Made by a program: the position numbers and the translations under genes. From Chelydra serpentina (taxonomy: Eukaryota > Chordata > Testudines > Chelydridae): a DNA stretch of 64,000 bases. How positions within the stretch are numbered: the first letter of the stretch is position 1; each line of letters starts with the position of its first letter. Positions 46,346-57,701 of this stretch are shown piece by piece. The stretch lies in the NCBI GenBank assembly GCA_037349315.1, contig JBAIAC010000018.1, forward strand, positions 8,680,001-8,744,000. The letters run 5' to 3'. The notes under the pieces are model-generated. The model was not told the DNA's origin and did no database searches. It was given only the letters and a program-made list of their open reading frames with translations.

Positions 46346-48744
46346 AACAGTGGTTAGAAACCTATCTCCATGGTAGGCGTGGCCATGGTTTGGTTTTGAG
46401 TGGGGAGTGGTGACTTGAGTGGGAAATGCCTTGCACAGAAGTGATGGGTGAAAGTATAGCGTGTGGACTCCTGGTTGAAGAGGACTACATTAACTCTACT
46501 GATGTTTATATACCTTACTTCAGTGAAGCTGGGGCTGCTAAGAAGAAGTCTGAATTAGGCTTAAAAAGATCTTCCCCTTTCCCCTCCTACTTCCTTCTTC
46601 TGTAATTTGAACCAAGCCCTTCTATTCTAGGAATAAAATCCTGGGAGAAAAAGTTTGTGAATTCTTTACTCAGTGCTATTTTTTTAGGATCTGTTTCTAA
46701 ATATGGTCTAAGTGAATCAAATCTAAATATGTAAGTGACATTTAAGAAATCAGACTGGGTTTTCAGAGTGCTGTGACATCACAAGTGACCTTACTCTTCT
46801 GAAATGTGGCTCTCACTGACAGAAAGTTCAGACAAATGATCACTTTAAACATAGGCTTACATTTCAAATATATTGCACAGCTCACAGATACCAAGAAATG
46901 CTTCTTATGTGACATCACAGAACACATGAGGACAGAATTGGCCTTAGGCTATTTTTTTTTCTTTTTTGCCTTTAATGACATCTGCACATTATTTTCTCTG
47001 TGTGGTAGTCTAAAGGTTACATTTCTTGATATCTATGAACTGTAAAGTATATTTTAAACAAACTTTTGTTCCAAATGAACATCTGAGTCTCCAGTTGGCA
47101 AGAATTATATTCCTGAAAAAAATAGCTTTTCAGCATGGTAGCCACATGAAACTCTAGTCAGATCACAAACCAATTTCTGTCCTGGTTTATGATGTAATAA
47201 AAATAAAACGCCAGAACTTTACTGTTTAAACACTGAACATTGTGTTCTAATGTTAACAATAAAATTCTTCTGCTAGTTGAACCTGAATCAAATCAGAATT
47301 GGAACTGAAGTTGCTACCTTGCTTGTGTCACAGAAATAGTACCACTTTGAGCAACAGGATCACTACTTGAGAGATCTACATTTAATCCAAACCCATTATT
47401 TAGATACTATTGGTGGGTTTTATATAGGGGATAAAAGCTTCATTTCATGGAAAATTCATAATGCTGCCCTTCTCCAAATGGAGGCAATCTTCTTTTTAAT
47501 TATAAGGCCAGATTCTCAGCTAGTATAAATCAGCATAGCACCATGAAAATTAATGGAGTTATACAAATTTATGCCATCTGAGAAACTGGCTCATTATCTT
47601 ATACTTCACAATACTCACTCTCTGAGAGCAGTGAGGCTTTATCCTATATTCTTTGTCTTCCTCACTCCTTTTTGCCTTTTCTTGTGATTTCAAACTGGGG
47701 AAACAAGAACATTCTGAGATGAGCAGAAACGGTTCCAAAAATGTCAACAGCTGTTGGGCCATTTGCTAACTTGACAGTCTGATTAACACTTGAGGAAAGT
47801 CAAGCCATTTTTGCTGTTGATGTGTTAGAAAAGAGGAAACTGCAAGCACATCACATTGTATGAATAGTCCACCTGAGATGCAGAGCAGAGTCACCACTGA
47901 ATGGAGTCTCTTCCTTCTCCTAGCCTTAGTCCCACCTATATGGGGTCACTCTTCAAATCTTCTCCATTCCAATTTGTCTTGAAGCAGTTCCTTTGTAGCC
48001 CAGAGGGCCAGCTTCTCTCTTTTAAATTCACTTCTTTGTATTATATTCTGCTTTATTATAGTCAGCAGTAATGCAAGGAACCTACAGGCTTGTATCTTGT
48101 AAGATATTGGCTTTAGCAGTTAGCAAGAGGTTTGAGGCCTACGAACTTTGGCCTAGATAAATTTAGGTAACCCATAAGTTTTGGGGAACTGAAATTAGAG
48201 TGTAAGAGGGAATTTTGTCCATAATGATATCAGCCAACCACAGAAACATGAACTAACCAGTTTCTGGAAGGTTCTGGATGAAACATCCGACTGCAAGAGT
48301 GCCATGGCAACGGACTGACATATAGGATAATGGGGTGAAATCATAAATATGCTAACCTATAGAAGAAGGACACCTTGCTAGAATTATAACACTAAATTGA
48401 AGGGAAGATTGGGGTAATTTCCATTGCTTTTGATGGATCTAGGAATACTGCTCAATCTTTCCAGAAAGAGATGATTTATAAAGGAGGTTCCTTAAACAAA
48501 AATTAGAGAAGCATATTTTTTAATCAAGAGTCTTTTTTTTAAAGATGGTCTTAAGGGAGGATAGTCCCAGACACCTCTACAAGGTCTTATTTACTACCTT
48601 CTTCCTTACTTTTCAAGGTGCATAAGCAGTACACTAAACTATCAATACATAATACTCTATATTTTAGAGGAATATATAAACTTTTCCATAAATGCCCTTA
48701 CCTGAGTTCATTTGCCTAGTAATGTTGCCTTCTTCCTCTGTTAC
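46346..48744. other. AT-rich intergenic DNA
   Basis: 2.4 kb without a supported gene, RNA or bounded repeat. Confidence 0.45.
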
Positions 48745-48770
48745 AGCTACAAGAAAGCAATTTTATAAAA

Positions 48771-49403
48771 ATGGGGAAAACAAATGAGTATTATGCTCTT
48801 CTTGATACAGGAGAGAAGGAATCTCCCCCTACAGCAGAGGAGAAGCCTCATACCCCTAAGGATGGGAAATCTGCTGCCACCACTGCGAATAGGAAATGTA
48901 GGGTAGTGGTGGTCGGAGACTCTCTGCTGAGGGGGACGGAGGTGCCCATCTGTCACCCTGACATTTCATCTCGGGAGGTATGCTGCCTGCCGGGGGCCCG
49001 TATCCGAGACGTTACGGAGGCATTGTCAAGGATTATCCAGCCCTCTGACTACTACCCCATGCTACTCATCCATGTGGGCACAAATTATACTGCGAGGTGT
49101 GACACTGAGGAGATCAAGAGTGACTACAGGGCTCTGGGTGTACGGGTGAAGGAGTTTGGAGCGCAGGTGGTATTCTCTTCGATCCTTCCTGTCAAAGGTA
49201 GGGGCGCGGGCAGAGACAGGTGCATCGTGGAGGTGAATGCTTGGCTGCGGAGATGGTGTCGCCAGGAGGGCTTTGGCTTCCTCGACCACGGGATGCTAAT
49301 CCAGGAAGAACTGCTAGGCAGAGATGGCGTTCACCTTTCGAGGAGGGGAAAGACCCTATTTGGATACAGACTGGCTAACCTAGTGAGGAGGGCTTTAAAC
49401 TAG
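48771..49403 (+). CDS. CR1 ORF1, SGNH/GDSL-esterase-like protein
   Basis: 210 codons, intact. Motifs of the SGNH hydrolase fold are visible: [13 protein letters not shown] (block I, GDS, about residues 45-57), LIHVGTNY (block III, GTN, about 99-106) and [12 protein letters not shown] (block V, Asp and His, about 182-193). CR1-clade ORF1 proteins commonly bear such an esterase domain. The PHD-type zinc finger found N-terminally in longer ORF1 proteins is absent, in line with 5' truncation. The ATG at 48771 may be internal to the original frame. Confidence 0.8.
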   Translation: MGKTNEYYALLDTGEKESPPTAEEKPHTPKDGKSAATTANRKCRVVVVGDSLLRGTEVPICHPDISSREVCCLPGARIRDVTEALSRIIQPSDYYPMLLIHVGTNYTARCDTEEIKSDYRALGVRVKEFGAQVVFSSILPVKGRGAGRDRCIVEVNAWLRRWCRQEGFGFLDHGMLIQEELLGRDGVHLSRRGKTLFGYRLANLVRRALN

Positions 49404-49486
49404 GTTCGACGGGGACAGGTGAGCAAAGCCCACAGGTAAGTGGAGAACATGGGGACCTGGGAGACGGGTCAGAAATAGGAGGGAGC

Positions 49487-52304
49487 ATGGGCTCAAATGA
49501 CAAAGAGATAGGAAGGTCAGGGCAAAACTGGGAGGCAAGATCAAATCAGTATCTTAGATGCCTGTATACAAATGCGAGAAGTATGGGTAATAAGCAGGAA
49601 GAACTGGAAGTGCTAATAAATAAATTCAACTATGACATTGTTGGCATCACTGAAACTTGGTGGGATAATACACATGATTGGAATGTTGGTATGGATGGGT
49701 ACAGCTTGCTCAGGAAGGACAGACAGGGGAAAAAGGGAGGAGGTGTTGCCTTATATATTAAAAATGTACACACTTGGACTGAGGTGGAGATGGACATAGG
49801 GGGCGGAAGTGTTGAGAGTCTCTGGGTTAGGCTAAAAGGGGTAAAAAACAAGGGTGATGTCATGCTAGGAGTCTACTACAGGCCACCTAACCAGGTGGAA
49901 GAGGTGAATGAGGCTTTTTTTAAACAACTAACAAAATCATCCAAAGCCCAAGATTTGGTGGTGATGGGGGACTTCAACTATCCAGATATATGTTGGGAAA
50001 ATAACACAGCGGGGCACAGACTATCCAATAAGTTCTTGGACTGAATTGCAGACAACTTTTTATTTCAGAAAGTTGAGAAAGCTACTAGAGGGGAAGCTGT
50101 TCTAGATTTGATTTTAACAAATAGGGAGGAACTCGTTGAGAACTTGAAAGTAGAAGGCAGCTTGGGTGAAAGTGATCATGAAATCATAGAGTTCACAATT
50201 CTAAGGAAGGGTAGAAGGGAGTACAGCAAAATAGAGACAATGGATTTCAGAAAAGCCGATTTTGGTAAGCTCAGAGAGCTGATAGGTAAGGTCCCATGAG
50301 AATCAAGACTGAGGGGAAAAACAACTGAGGAGAGCTGGCAGTATTTGAAAGGGACACTATTAAGGGCCCAAAAGCAAACTATTCCACTGGGTAGGAAAGA
50401 TAGAAAATGTGGCAAAAAACCACCTTGGCTTAACCACGAGATCTTGCAAGATCTAAAAAATAAAAAGGAGTCATAAAAAATGGAAACTAGGACAAATTAC
50501 AAAGGATGAATATAGGCAAACAACACAGGCATGCAGGGGCAAGATTAGAAAGGCAAAGGCACAAAATGAGCTCAAACTAGCTGCAGGAATAAAGGGAAAC
50601 AAGAAAACTTTTTATCAATACATTAGAAGCGAGAGGAAGACCAAGGACAGGGTAGGCCCACTACTCAGTGAGGAGGGAGAAACAGTAACAGGAAACTTGG
50701 AAATGGCAGAGATGCTTAATGACTTCTTTGTTTTGGTCTTCACCGAGAAGTCTGAAGGAATGCCTAACATAGTGAATGCTAATGGGAAGGGGGAAGGTTT
50801 AGAAGATAAAATAAAAAAAGAACAAGTTAAAAATCACTTAGATAAGTTAGATGCCTGCAAGTCACCAGTACCTGATGAAATCCATCCTAGAATACTCAAG
50901 GAGCTAATAGAGGAGGTATCTGAGCCTCTAGCGATTATCTTTGGTAAATAATGGGAGACAGGAGAGATTCCAGAAGACTGGAAAAGGGCAAATATAGTGC
51001 CCATCTATAAAAAGGGAAATAAAAACAACCCAGGAAACTACAGACCAGTTAGTTTAACTTCTGTGCCAGGGAAAATAATGGAGCAAGTAATTAAGGAAAT
51101 CTGCAAACACTTGGAAGGTGGTAAGGTGATAGGGAATAACCAGCATGGATTTGTAAAGAACAAATCATGTCAAACCAATCTGATAGGTTTCTTTGATAGG
51201 ATAACGAGTCTTGTGGATAAGGGAGAAGCGGTGGATGTGGTATACCTAGACTTTAGTAAAGCATTTGATACGGTGTCGCATGATATTCTTATTAATAAAC
51301 TAGGGAAATACAACTTAGATGGGGCTACTATAAGGTGGGTGCACAACTGGCTGGATAACCGTACTCAGAGAGTAGTTATTAATGGTTCCCAATCCTGCTG
51401 GAAAGGTATAATGAGTGGGGTTCCGCAAGGGTCTGTTTTGGGACCGGCTCTGTTCAATATCTTCATCAACGACTTGGATATTGGCATAGAAAGTACGCTT
51501 ATTAAGTTTGCAGATGATACCAAACTGGGAGGGATTGCAACTGCTTTGGAGGATAGGGTCATAATTCAAAATGATCTGGACAAATTGGAGAAATGGTCAG
51601 AGGTAAACAGGATGAAGTTTAATAAGGACAAATGCAAAGTGCTCCACTTAGGTAGGAACAATCAGTTTCACACATACAGAATGGGAGGAGACTGTCTAGG
51701 AAGGAGTACGGCAGAAAGGGATCTAGGGGTTATAGTGGACCACAAGCTAAATATGAGTCAACAGTGTGATGCTGTTGCAAAAAAAGCAAACTTGATTCTG
51801 GGCTGCATTAACTTGTTGTGAGCAAGACACGAGAAGTCATTCTTCCGCTCTACTCTGCGCTGGTTAGGCCTCAACTGGAGTATTGTGTCCAGTTCTGGGC
51901 ACCGCATTTCAAGAAAGATGTGGAGAAATTGGAGAGGGTCCAGAGAAGAGCAACAAGAATGATTAAGGGTCTAGAGAACATAACCTATGAAGGAAGGCTG
52001 AAGGAATTGGGTTTGTTTAGTTTGGAAAAGAGAAGACAGAGGGGACATGATAGCAGTCTTCAGGTATCTAAAAGGATGTCATAAGGAGGAGGGAGAAAAC
52101 TTGTTCATCTTAGCCTCTAAGGACAGAACAAGAAGCAACGGGTTTAAACTGCAGCAAGGGAGGTTTAGGTTGGACATTAGGAAAAAGTTCCTAACTGTCA
52201 GGGTGGTTAAACACTGGAATAAACTGCCCAGGGAGGTTGTGGAATCTCCAGCTCTGGAGATATTTAAGAGTAGGTTAGATAAATGTCTATCAGGGATGGT
52301 CTAG
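49487..52304 (+). pseudogene. CR1 ORF2, APE endonuclease and reverse transcriptase, broken
   Basis: Endonuclease part 49487-50044: [29 protein letters not shown] and [13 protein letters not shown]. Same-frame stops at 50042-50044 and 50297-50299 (TGA) and a frame slip near 50470 follow. The RT part 50697-51821 has [52 protein letters not shown] and the FADD box at 51506-51517, with a stop near 50949. Frame slips near 51815 and 52050 separate the C-terminal domain ([40 protein letters not shown]). The catalytic boxes are intact. Confidence 0.88.
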
Positions 52305-52396
52305 ACAGTATTTGGTCCTGCCATGAGGGCAGGGGGCTGGACTCGATGACCTCTTGAGGTCCCTTCCAGCTCTAGAATCTATGAATCAATGAATCT

Positions 52397-53332
52397 ATTC
52401 CATGTTCCTCATGCCTCTTTTCCATGCCTGGATACCTGAGGTTTATCACAGGCTAAAATGAGATTTTTGTGTAAGCCCCCAAACAAAATTGGCAGCATAC
52501 CACAGAGAATTATGTATTTTCAAAAAATACCAGTCTTAGTTATGGTCTGTGTTGCAGCCAATTAAGAAATGGCTAGAAAGTGGATTTTTCAGTGGCCAGG
52601 CTTCACAGGAGAAATGGTCAAAAAGTTATCCTTAATGCTTAATCCTTGGGGTTTTTTTAAATCTAGCAATAGCCTGAGTTTCCAGATGTATTTTCTTTCT
52701 TTTTGTTTTTAATAAAATGTATCTTTAAGAACAGGATTGAATTTTTGTATCCTAAGAGGTTTGTGCACATGTTGTTTATTTAGCTGGTGGCAACAGCTGA
52801 TTTCCTTTGTTTTTCTTCTCAGCTCTTCCCTAGAGGGGCAGTGAAAGGGTTTGAGGGTACCCCACAGGAAGGCATTCCCAAGTGCACCTTCCTCGGCTCT
52901 CAAAGGGGTTTTGCACTTGGGTGGTGGCAGCATCTACCAATCCAACGTCAGAGAAAAGCTGTAACCTTGGAAGTTTAATACAAGCCTGGAGTGGCCATTA
53001 TTATTTTTTAGAGTCCTTATAGGCTCCCACCTTCTGCACTCAAAGTGCCAGAGTGGGGAATCAGCCTTGACAAGGCACCTTAAAATGGAATTAGTTTCCT
53101 AAAAGTTAGGCATCTAACCTGATTCACAAAGGAACTTCAGCACTGCAATGCTCAATCTATAAATACCTAATGTATAAGTACCCAGAAAAATATCTGGAAT
53201 TCACAAAGCCTGAATTAGGTATTCAAGCTCCCCATACAATACATGGAAAAAGACAAGCACTCAAGAATAGGATCAACAAAAGTCACCATATTGTGTGGAA
53301 AGCCACCTAAGTTAGGCAACAGCAGATGCTGA
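52397..53332. other. intergenic DNA, nothing recognised
   Basis: AT-rich with one moderately GC-rich stretch (52800-52930). No conserved coding or bounded repeat. Confidence 0.4.
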
Positions 53333-54830
53333 TCATAGATTCCAAGGCCAGAAGGGACCATTATGACCATTTAGTCTGACCTCCCGTACAACACAGGCCA
53401 TAGAATTTCCCTAATATAATTCCTAGAGCATTATTTTTAGAAAAATCACACACTTTTGATTTAAAAATTGTCATGATCCTTGGTAAATTGTATCTAGCTT
53501 TGACTTTCAGCCATTGAATTGTTATACCTTTCTCTGCTAGATGGAAGAGCCAATTATTAAAATCTTTGTTCCCCCATGTAGATATTTATAGACTTAAGTC
53601 ATGCCTTTACCTGCTCCTTGTTAAACTAAATAGATTGAACTCTGAGTCTATCACTATAAGACATGTTTTCTAATCCTTTATTCATTCTCCAGGCTCTTCT
53701 CTGAACCCTCTTCAATTTATCAACGGCCTTCTTGAATAGTGGACACCAGAACTAGACCTAGTATTGCAGCAGTGACTGCAGTTCCAAATACAAAGATAAA
53801 ATAACCTGTCTGCTCCTACTTGAGTTTCCCCTGTTTATGTATCTGGGAGAGCATTTTGTTCTTTTGGCCACAGCATTACATTAGGAGCTCTTGTGCAGCT
53901 GATTATCTACCATAACCCCCAAAATCTTTTTCAGTCGCCGTTTCCCAGGACAGAGTCCCCCATCCGGTAAGTATGGCTCACATTCTTTGTCCCTAGATGT
54001 ATACATTTAGCTGTATTTTAAAAAAAACACCTGGTTTGCTTGTGCCAGTTTACCAAGCGATCCAGATCAATCTGAATCCTTGACCTGTCCTCTTCATTAT
54101 TTACCACTCTCCCAATTTTTATCATCTACAAAGCTTATCGGTGATGATTTTAAGTTTTCTTCTAGGTCATTGATAAAAATGTTGAATAAGCATAGGGCTC
54201 AAGAACTGATCCTCGCAGGGCTCCACTGGAAACAGACCCACTCAGTTACGATTCCATTTATAATTACATATGATCTATCAGTTAGACAGTTTTTAATCCA
54301 TGTAATGTGTGTCATGTTATTTTTAATATAGTTCTAGGGTTTTTTAAAATCAAAATGTCATGCAGTACCAAGTCAAACGTCTTACGGAAATCTTAGTCTA
54401 TCACATCAACACTATTAACTTTACCAACCAAACTTGTAATCTCATAAAGAAAAAGATATTCATTTAGTTTGACAGTTATTTTCCTAAACACATGTTTTTT
54501 CCATTAATTACATTACCCTCCTTTAATTCACTATCAATCAAGTCCTGTATCAGCTTGCCCATTATCTTGCCTGGGACAGAGGTCAGGATATCAGGCTTGT
54601 AACTACCCAGATCATCCTGTTTACCCTTTTAAAAAATTGGCACAACATTGGCTTTCTTCCAGTCTTCTGGAACTTCCCCAGTGCTCCAAGACATTGAACA
54701 TTAACATTAATGGTCCAGCGACGACCTCATCCATTTCTTTTAAAACTCTTGGATGCAAGTTATTTGGACAGGATAATTTAAGGGGTTTGTCCGAAGTCCC
54801 ACCTCTTTTGGGACTTAAGATATGACTACA
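53333..54830 (-). mobile_element. old CR1/L3-type LINE, minus strand
   Basis: Ends at 53333 with the reverse of ATAGATTCCAAGGCCAGAAG and GGACCATTATGACC. Reading leftward from 54820: NNLHPRVLKEMDEVVAGPL, then the VTSLVGKVNSVDVID-type RT region around 54370-54430, a GVYQ/LFNIFIND-like stretch near 54100-54190, and the C-terminal domain. Many frame breaks. Confidence 0.75.
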
Positions 54831-55130
54831 CTGCAATAAAACACCCATGGCACCAAGTCTCAGAGCCTGGGTCAATAGATGTGGGCTTATGGGGCTTGGG
54901 CTGCAGGGCTAAAAACAGCCATGTACACATTCAGATTCAGCCTGGAGCCTGGGCTTTGTGGCCTATCCCCACTGTGATGTTTCAGACCCCAGGCTACAGC
55001 CTGAGCCCAAATGTCTACAATGCAATTTTTAGCCTGCAGCCTGAGCCCTACAAGCCCAAGTCAGCTGACCCAAGCCAGCGGTGGCCATATAACAGGTCTT
55101 TTATAGTCCCAGCAGATATAGTCTTTGGCT
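54831..55130. repeat. MITE-like repeat rich in AGCCTGAGCCC
   Basis: Opens with AGATATGACTACACTGCAAT and contains CAGCCTGGAGCCTGGGC, CAGCCTGAGCCC and their inverted forms. It has the style of small DNA-transposon derivatives. Its limits are unclear. Confidence 0.45.
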
Positions 55131-55273
55131 CTGAAATCCCAACTGGAGGGAGGTGCCGAGTTCTGCTTGGGATCCACAACCATAAATTCTCTCCTGGGGT
55201 TAGTTCCCCAAGCTGTTCCTTGCAAGAAATGCCAGAGGGGGAGGTAGATCGGGGGGACTGGACACTGGTACTC

Positions 55274-55458
55274 GGGGGGAGGGATAGCTCAGTGGTTTGA
55301 GCATTGGCCTACTAAACCCAGGGTTGTGAGTTCAATCCTTGAGGGGGCCATTTAGGGATCTGGGGCAAAAATTGGGGATTGGTCCTGCTTTGAGCAGGGG
55401 GTTGGACTAGATGACCTTCTAAGGTCCCTTCCAACCCTGATATTCTATGATTCTATGA
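55274..55458 (+). mobile_element. tRNA-derived SINE of the cryptodire turtle type, with CR1 tail
   Basis: The head resembles a tRNA: an A-box-like TAGCTCAGTGGTTTGAGC at 55284 and a B-box-like GGTTGTGAGTTCAATCC at 55322. It then changes at about 55360 to a CR1 tail (TTGGTCCTGCTTTGAGCAGG, CCCTTCCAACCCTGATATTC, TATGATTCTATGA). It cannot fold as a working tRNA to its 3' end. Such SINEs are copied by the CR1 machinery through the shared tail. The family name (Cry/tortoise Pol III SINE) is from general knowledge. Confidence 0.85.
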
Positions 55459-55897
55459 CTCCTACCTCCCAAGGGGGTGCCCTAATCATCAGACTAGACA
55501 GTCATCTCTCTCACTCTCCTTTCTCCCCATCTGACAAAGCAGGGAAAAGAACACAAGTCTCCCACATCCTAGATAAGTGCTCTAACCACTGGCCTAAAAA
55601 TTATGGGGATGTATGGCGGCAGCACCACCACCAGCACCTCTTGTCCTCCTCCTCTCCTGCCAGGATTGTATATGCATCCTGCTATGGTAGGTTTGTGCCT
55701 ACTGCATCAGGCCCCATAGGCAAGATAGGTGGAGGAACACCTATCTCCACCTGATTTGAGGATCCTGTTGGGGCAAAGGTATGAGATAGGTCTCCAGGCT
55801 CCTGTCTGAGGCAGCAGTGTGTACACCAAAAGGCAAAAACTCTGGTGCTTAAGGGGCCTTTACAGTGACAGCTTAGATGCCAAGGGATTTTAGGTGC
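55459..55897. other. spacer, nothing recognised
   Basis: Mixed-composition DNA between the SINE and the TGTGACAAAG repeat. No gene recognised. Confidence 0.4.
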
Positions 55898-56520
55898 TGT
55901 GACAAAGTTCCTCCTCTACCTTGGTGAGTCCTGCGCTTATTGGTGGATTTTGATCGCCTCAGAGATCTTCCCCTCTGGTAGAACCCACATTCAAATTCCT
56001 CCTGTGTCTGATCAGGAGTTGGGAGGTTTGGGGGGAACCCGGGCCTGCCCTCTACTCCAGGTTCCAGCCCAGGGCCCTGTGGATTGCAGTTGTCTATAGG
56101 GTTTCCTGTAACAGCTGCGTGACAGCTACAACTCCCTGGGCTACTTCCCCACAGCCTCCGCCCAACACCTTTTTTATGCTTACTGCAGGACCTTCCTCCT
56201 GATGGTCTGCTGATGCATGTACTCCTCAGTCCTTCAACTCTTCTCACTCTCAACTCCTTGTGTGCCTCTTGCTCCCAGCTCCTCGCACGCAACACCACAA
56301 ACTGAAGGGAGCTCCTTTTTAAACCCAGGTGCCCTGATTAGCCTGCCTGTCTTAAATGATTCTATCAGGTTCTTCTTAATTGGCTCCAGGTGTCCTAATT
56401 AGCCTGCCTGCATTAAATTGGTTCCAGAAAGTTTCTGCTTGTTCTAGTACAGCCCCTGCTCTAGTCACTCAGGCAACAGAAACCTGCTTCTCCAGTGGCC
56501 AGTATCTCTACTCCCCATTC
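55898..56520. repeat. TGTGACAAAG-type dispersed repeat, LTR-like, truncated
   Basis: Begins TGTGACAAAGTTCCTCCTCT, similar in style to the TGTGACAC start of the element at 13378. It has a doubled phrase CCAGGTG(C/T)CCTGATTAGCC / CCTAATTAGCCTGCCTG (56325-56410). The right part is probably cut by the 5' end of the Tx1 LINE. No coding seen. The class is uncertain. Confidence 0.4.
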
Positions 56521-56639
56521 TCTTGAGGTCGTCCTGCTGGCTGGTTGCTCCCCTGGCAGCTGCTGCTGTAGGGGGGACCCTGCTGGTGTGACCCCCAATG
56601 GGGGAGTGTGAGGCCCCACTGTTTCCATCATTTTGGGGG

Positions 56640-57701
56640 CCTCCCCCGGCTAGGTTGCTGTTGCCTTGCTGCTGCAGAGTCTGCTATTGCTGCTGGAGCT
56701 GAGGAAGGAGTGGAGGAAGCCTTGTTCTGTGGAGGGGGATTATAACATCTTTGCTTGTGCAGTGGTAGGTGCCTTTGTTGTGGGGAATTGGGGGAGTGGC
56801 GTGGAGCCCTCCCCCTGGCCTGTCTGCCCCCCCCTCCTACCACCACCGATGCCCCCTTCGCTTTTTCACCTTTCTACCTGTCTCTTGGCTCTGTTCTCCA
56901 CTCCCCAGCCCAGCAGTTTGCTCTGTCCTTCTTTCCACTCCAGGACAGTAGCTGCAGCGAGCAGGCATTTGTTTGTCAGGCGCCCGTGAGTGCGCGTTTC
57001 CCTTCCCCTCCCTTGGTTTTATCCTCCCTCCCTTGCTGCATTTGGCTGGTGGGCTTCCCTTTCCCCCTGCTTCGCCCCCTGGCCTGTCCTTGCAGCTGTC
57101 TGCCCCCTTTCCCTTTGCTGCCTGTCCTGCCCGTTCCCTTTCTGCCCACCCTGTTTGCTCTGTTTTGCCCTGCCCTGTTTTTTTTGGTCCTTGGTTAGTT
57201 TGTTTGTCCTGCCCTCCTGATCAGACCGTCCCCTTCGTTCTGACTCTTTGCTTTTTGCCCCCCCTCCTGGTTAGCCCTCATTGCCAGCGTGCCCACGTCC
57301 CTTTCTCCGCGCCTGGAACCCCCCCCCCCCCTGTTCTGTTATTTCCCTCACCGATGTGCACTCCATTATGATGTTTTAGTTTTCCTTTCCCTTCCTTAGT
57401 GCAGCCGGGGGAGCCGGCGTCCTTTTCATCTTGTGCTAGGAGTTGTGTCCTTTGTTTTTCCTTTGTCTCCTTTTGTTGGCGCCCTCCTGCCCTGCTTTCA
57501 GCCTAGCGGGTGCGGTGTGGTAGCCGTTCCCCCACACCTCCCCTCCCTTCCCCCCCTTCCTTCCCTCCCCTCATTCCCTTCCACCTGCCCTAGAGGCTGT
57601 CCCCATCGCCCTTCTCCTGTGGTGGGTGGTTCAGGGGGTGGGATTTCCTTGGCCGCTCCTGCGGCTCCCTTTCAGTCTCCCCCCGCCCGCCCTTCCACGT
57701 G
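56640..57701 (+). other. Tx1 LINE 5' leader, C/T-rich
   Basis: One kilobase of strongly strand-asymmetric sequence, almost all C and T on the plus strand (CCTTTCCCCCTGCTTCGCCC style), with a 13-C run near 57318. Several long frames cross it but encode only Leu/Pro/Phe/Ser-rich sequence. It probably holds the internal promoter of the element (inference). Confidence 0.6.

Larger units (their letters stand above)
48745..52396 (+). mobile_element. CR1 LINE, nearly full length, 5'-truncated
   Basis: Contains ORF1 (48771-49403) and a broken ORF2 (49487-52304), then a short 3' UTR ending GGACTCGATGACCTCTTGAG, CTCTAGAATCTATGAATCA. The left limit is approximate. ORF2 carries about six lesions, so the copy is dead but young compared with the CR1/L3 fossils at 13-16 and 20 kb. 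Confidence 0.9.

Noticed and set aside
55274..55346. Possible tRNA gene
   Set aside because: A- and B-box-like parts exist, but the 3' half does not close an acceptor stem and the sequence passes into a CR1 tail: it is a SINE head.
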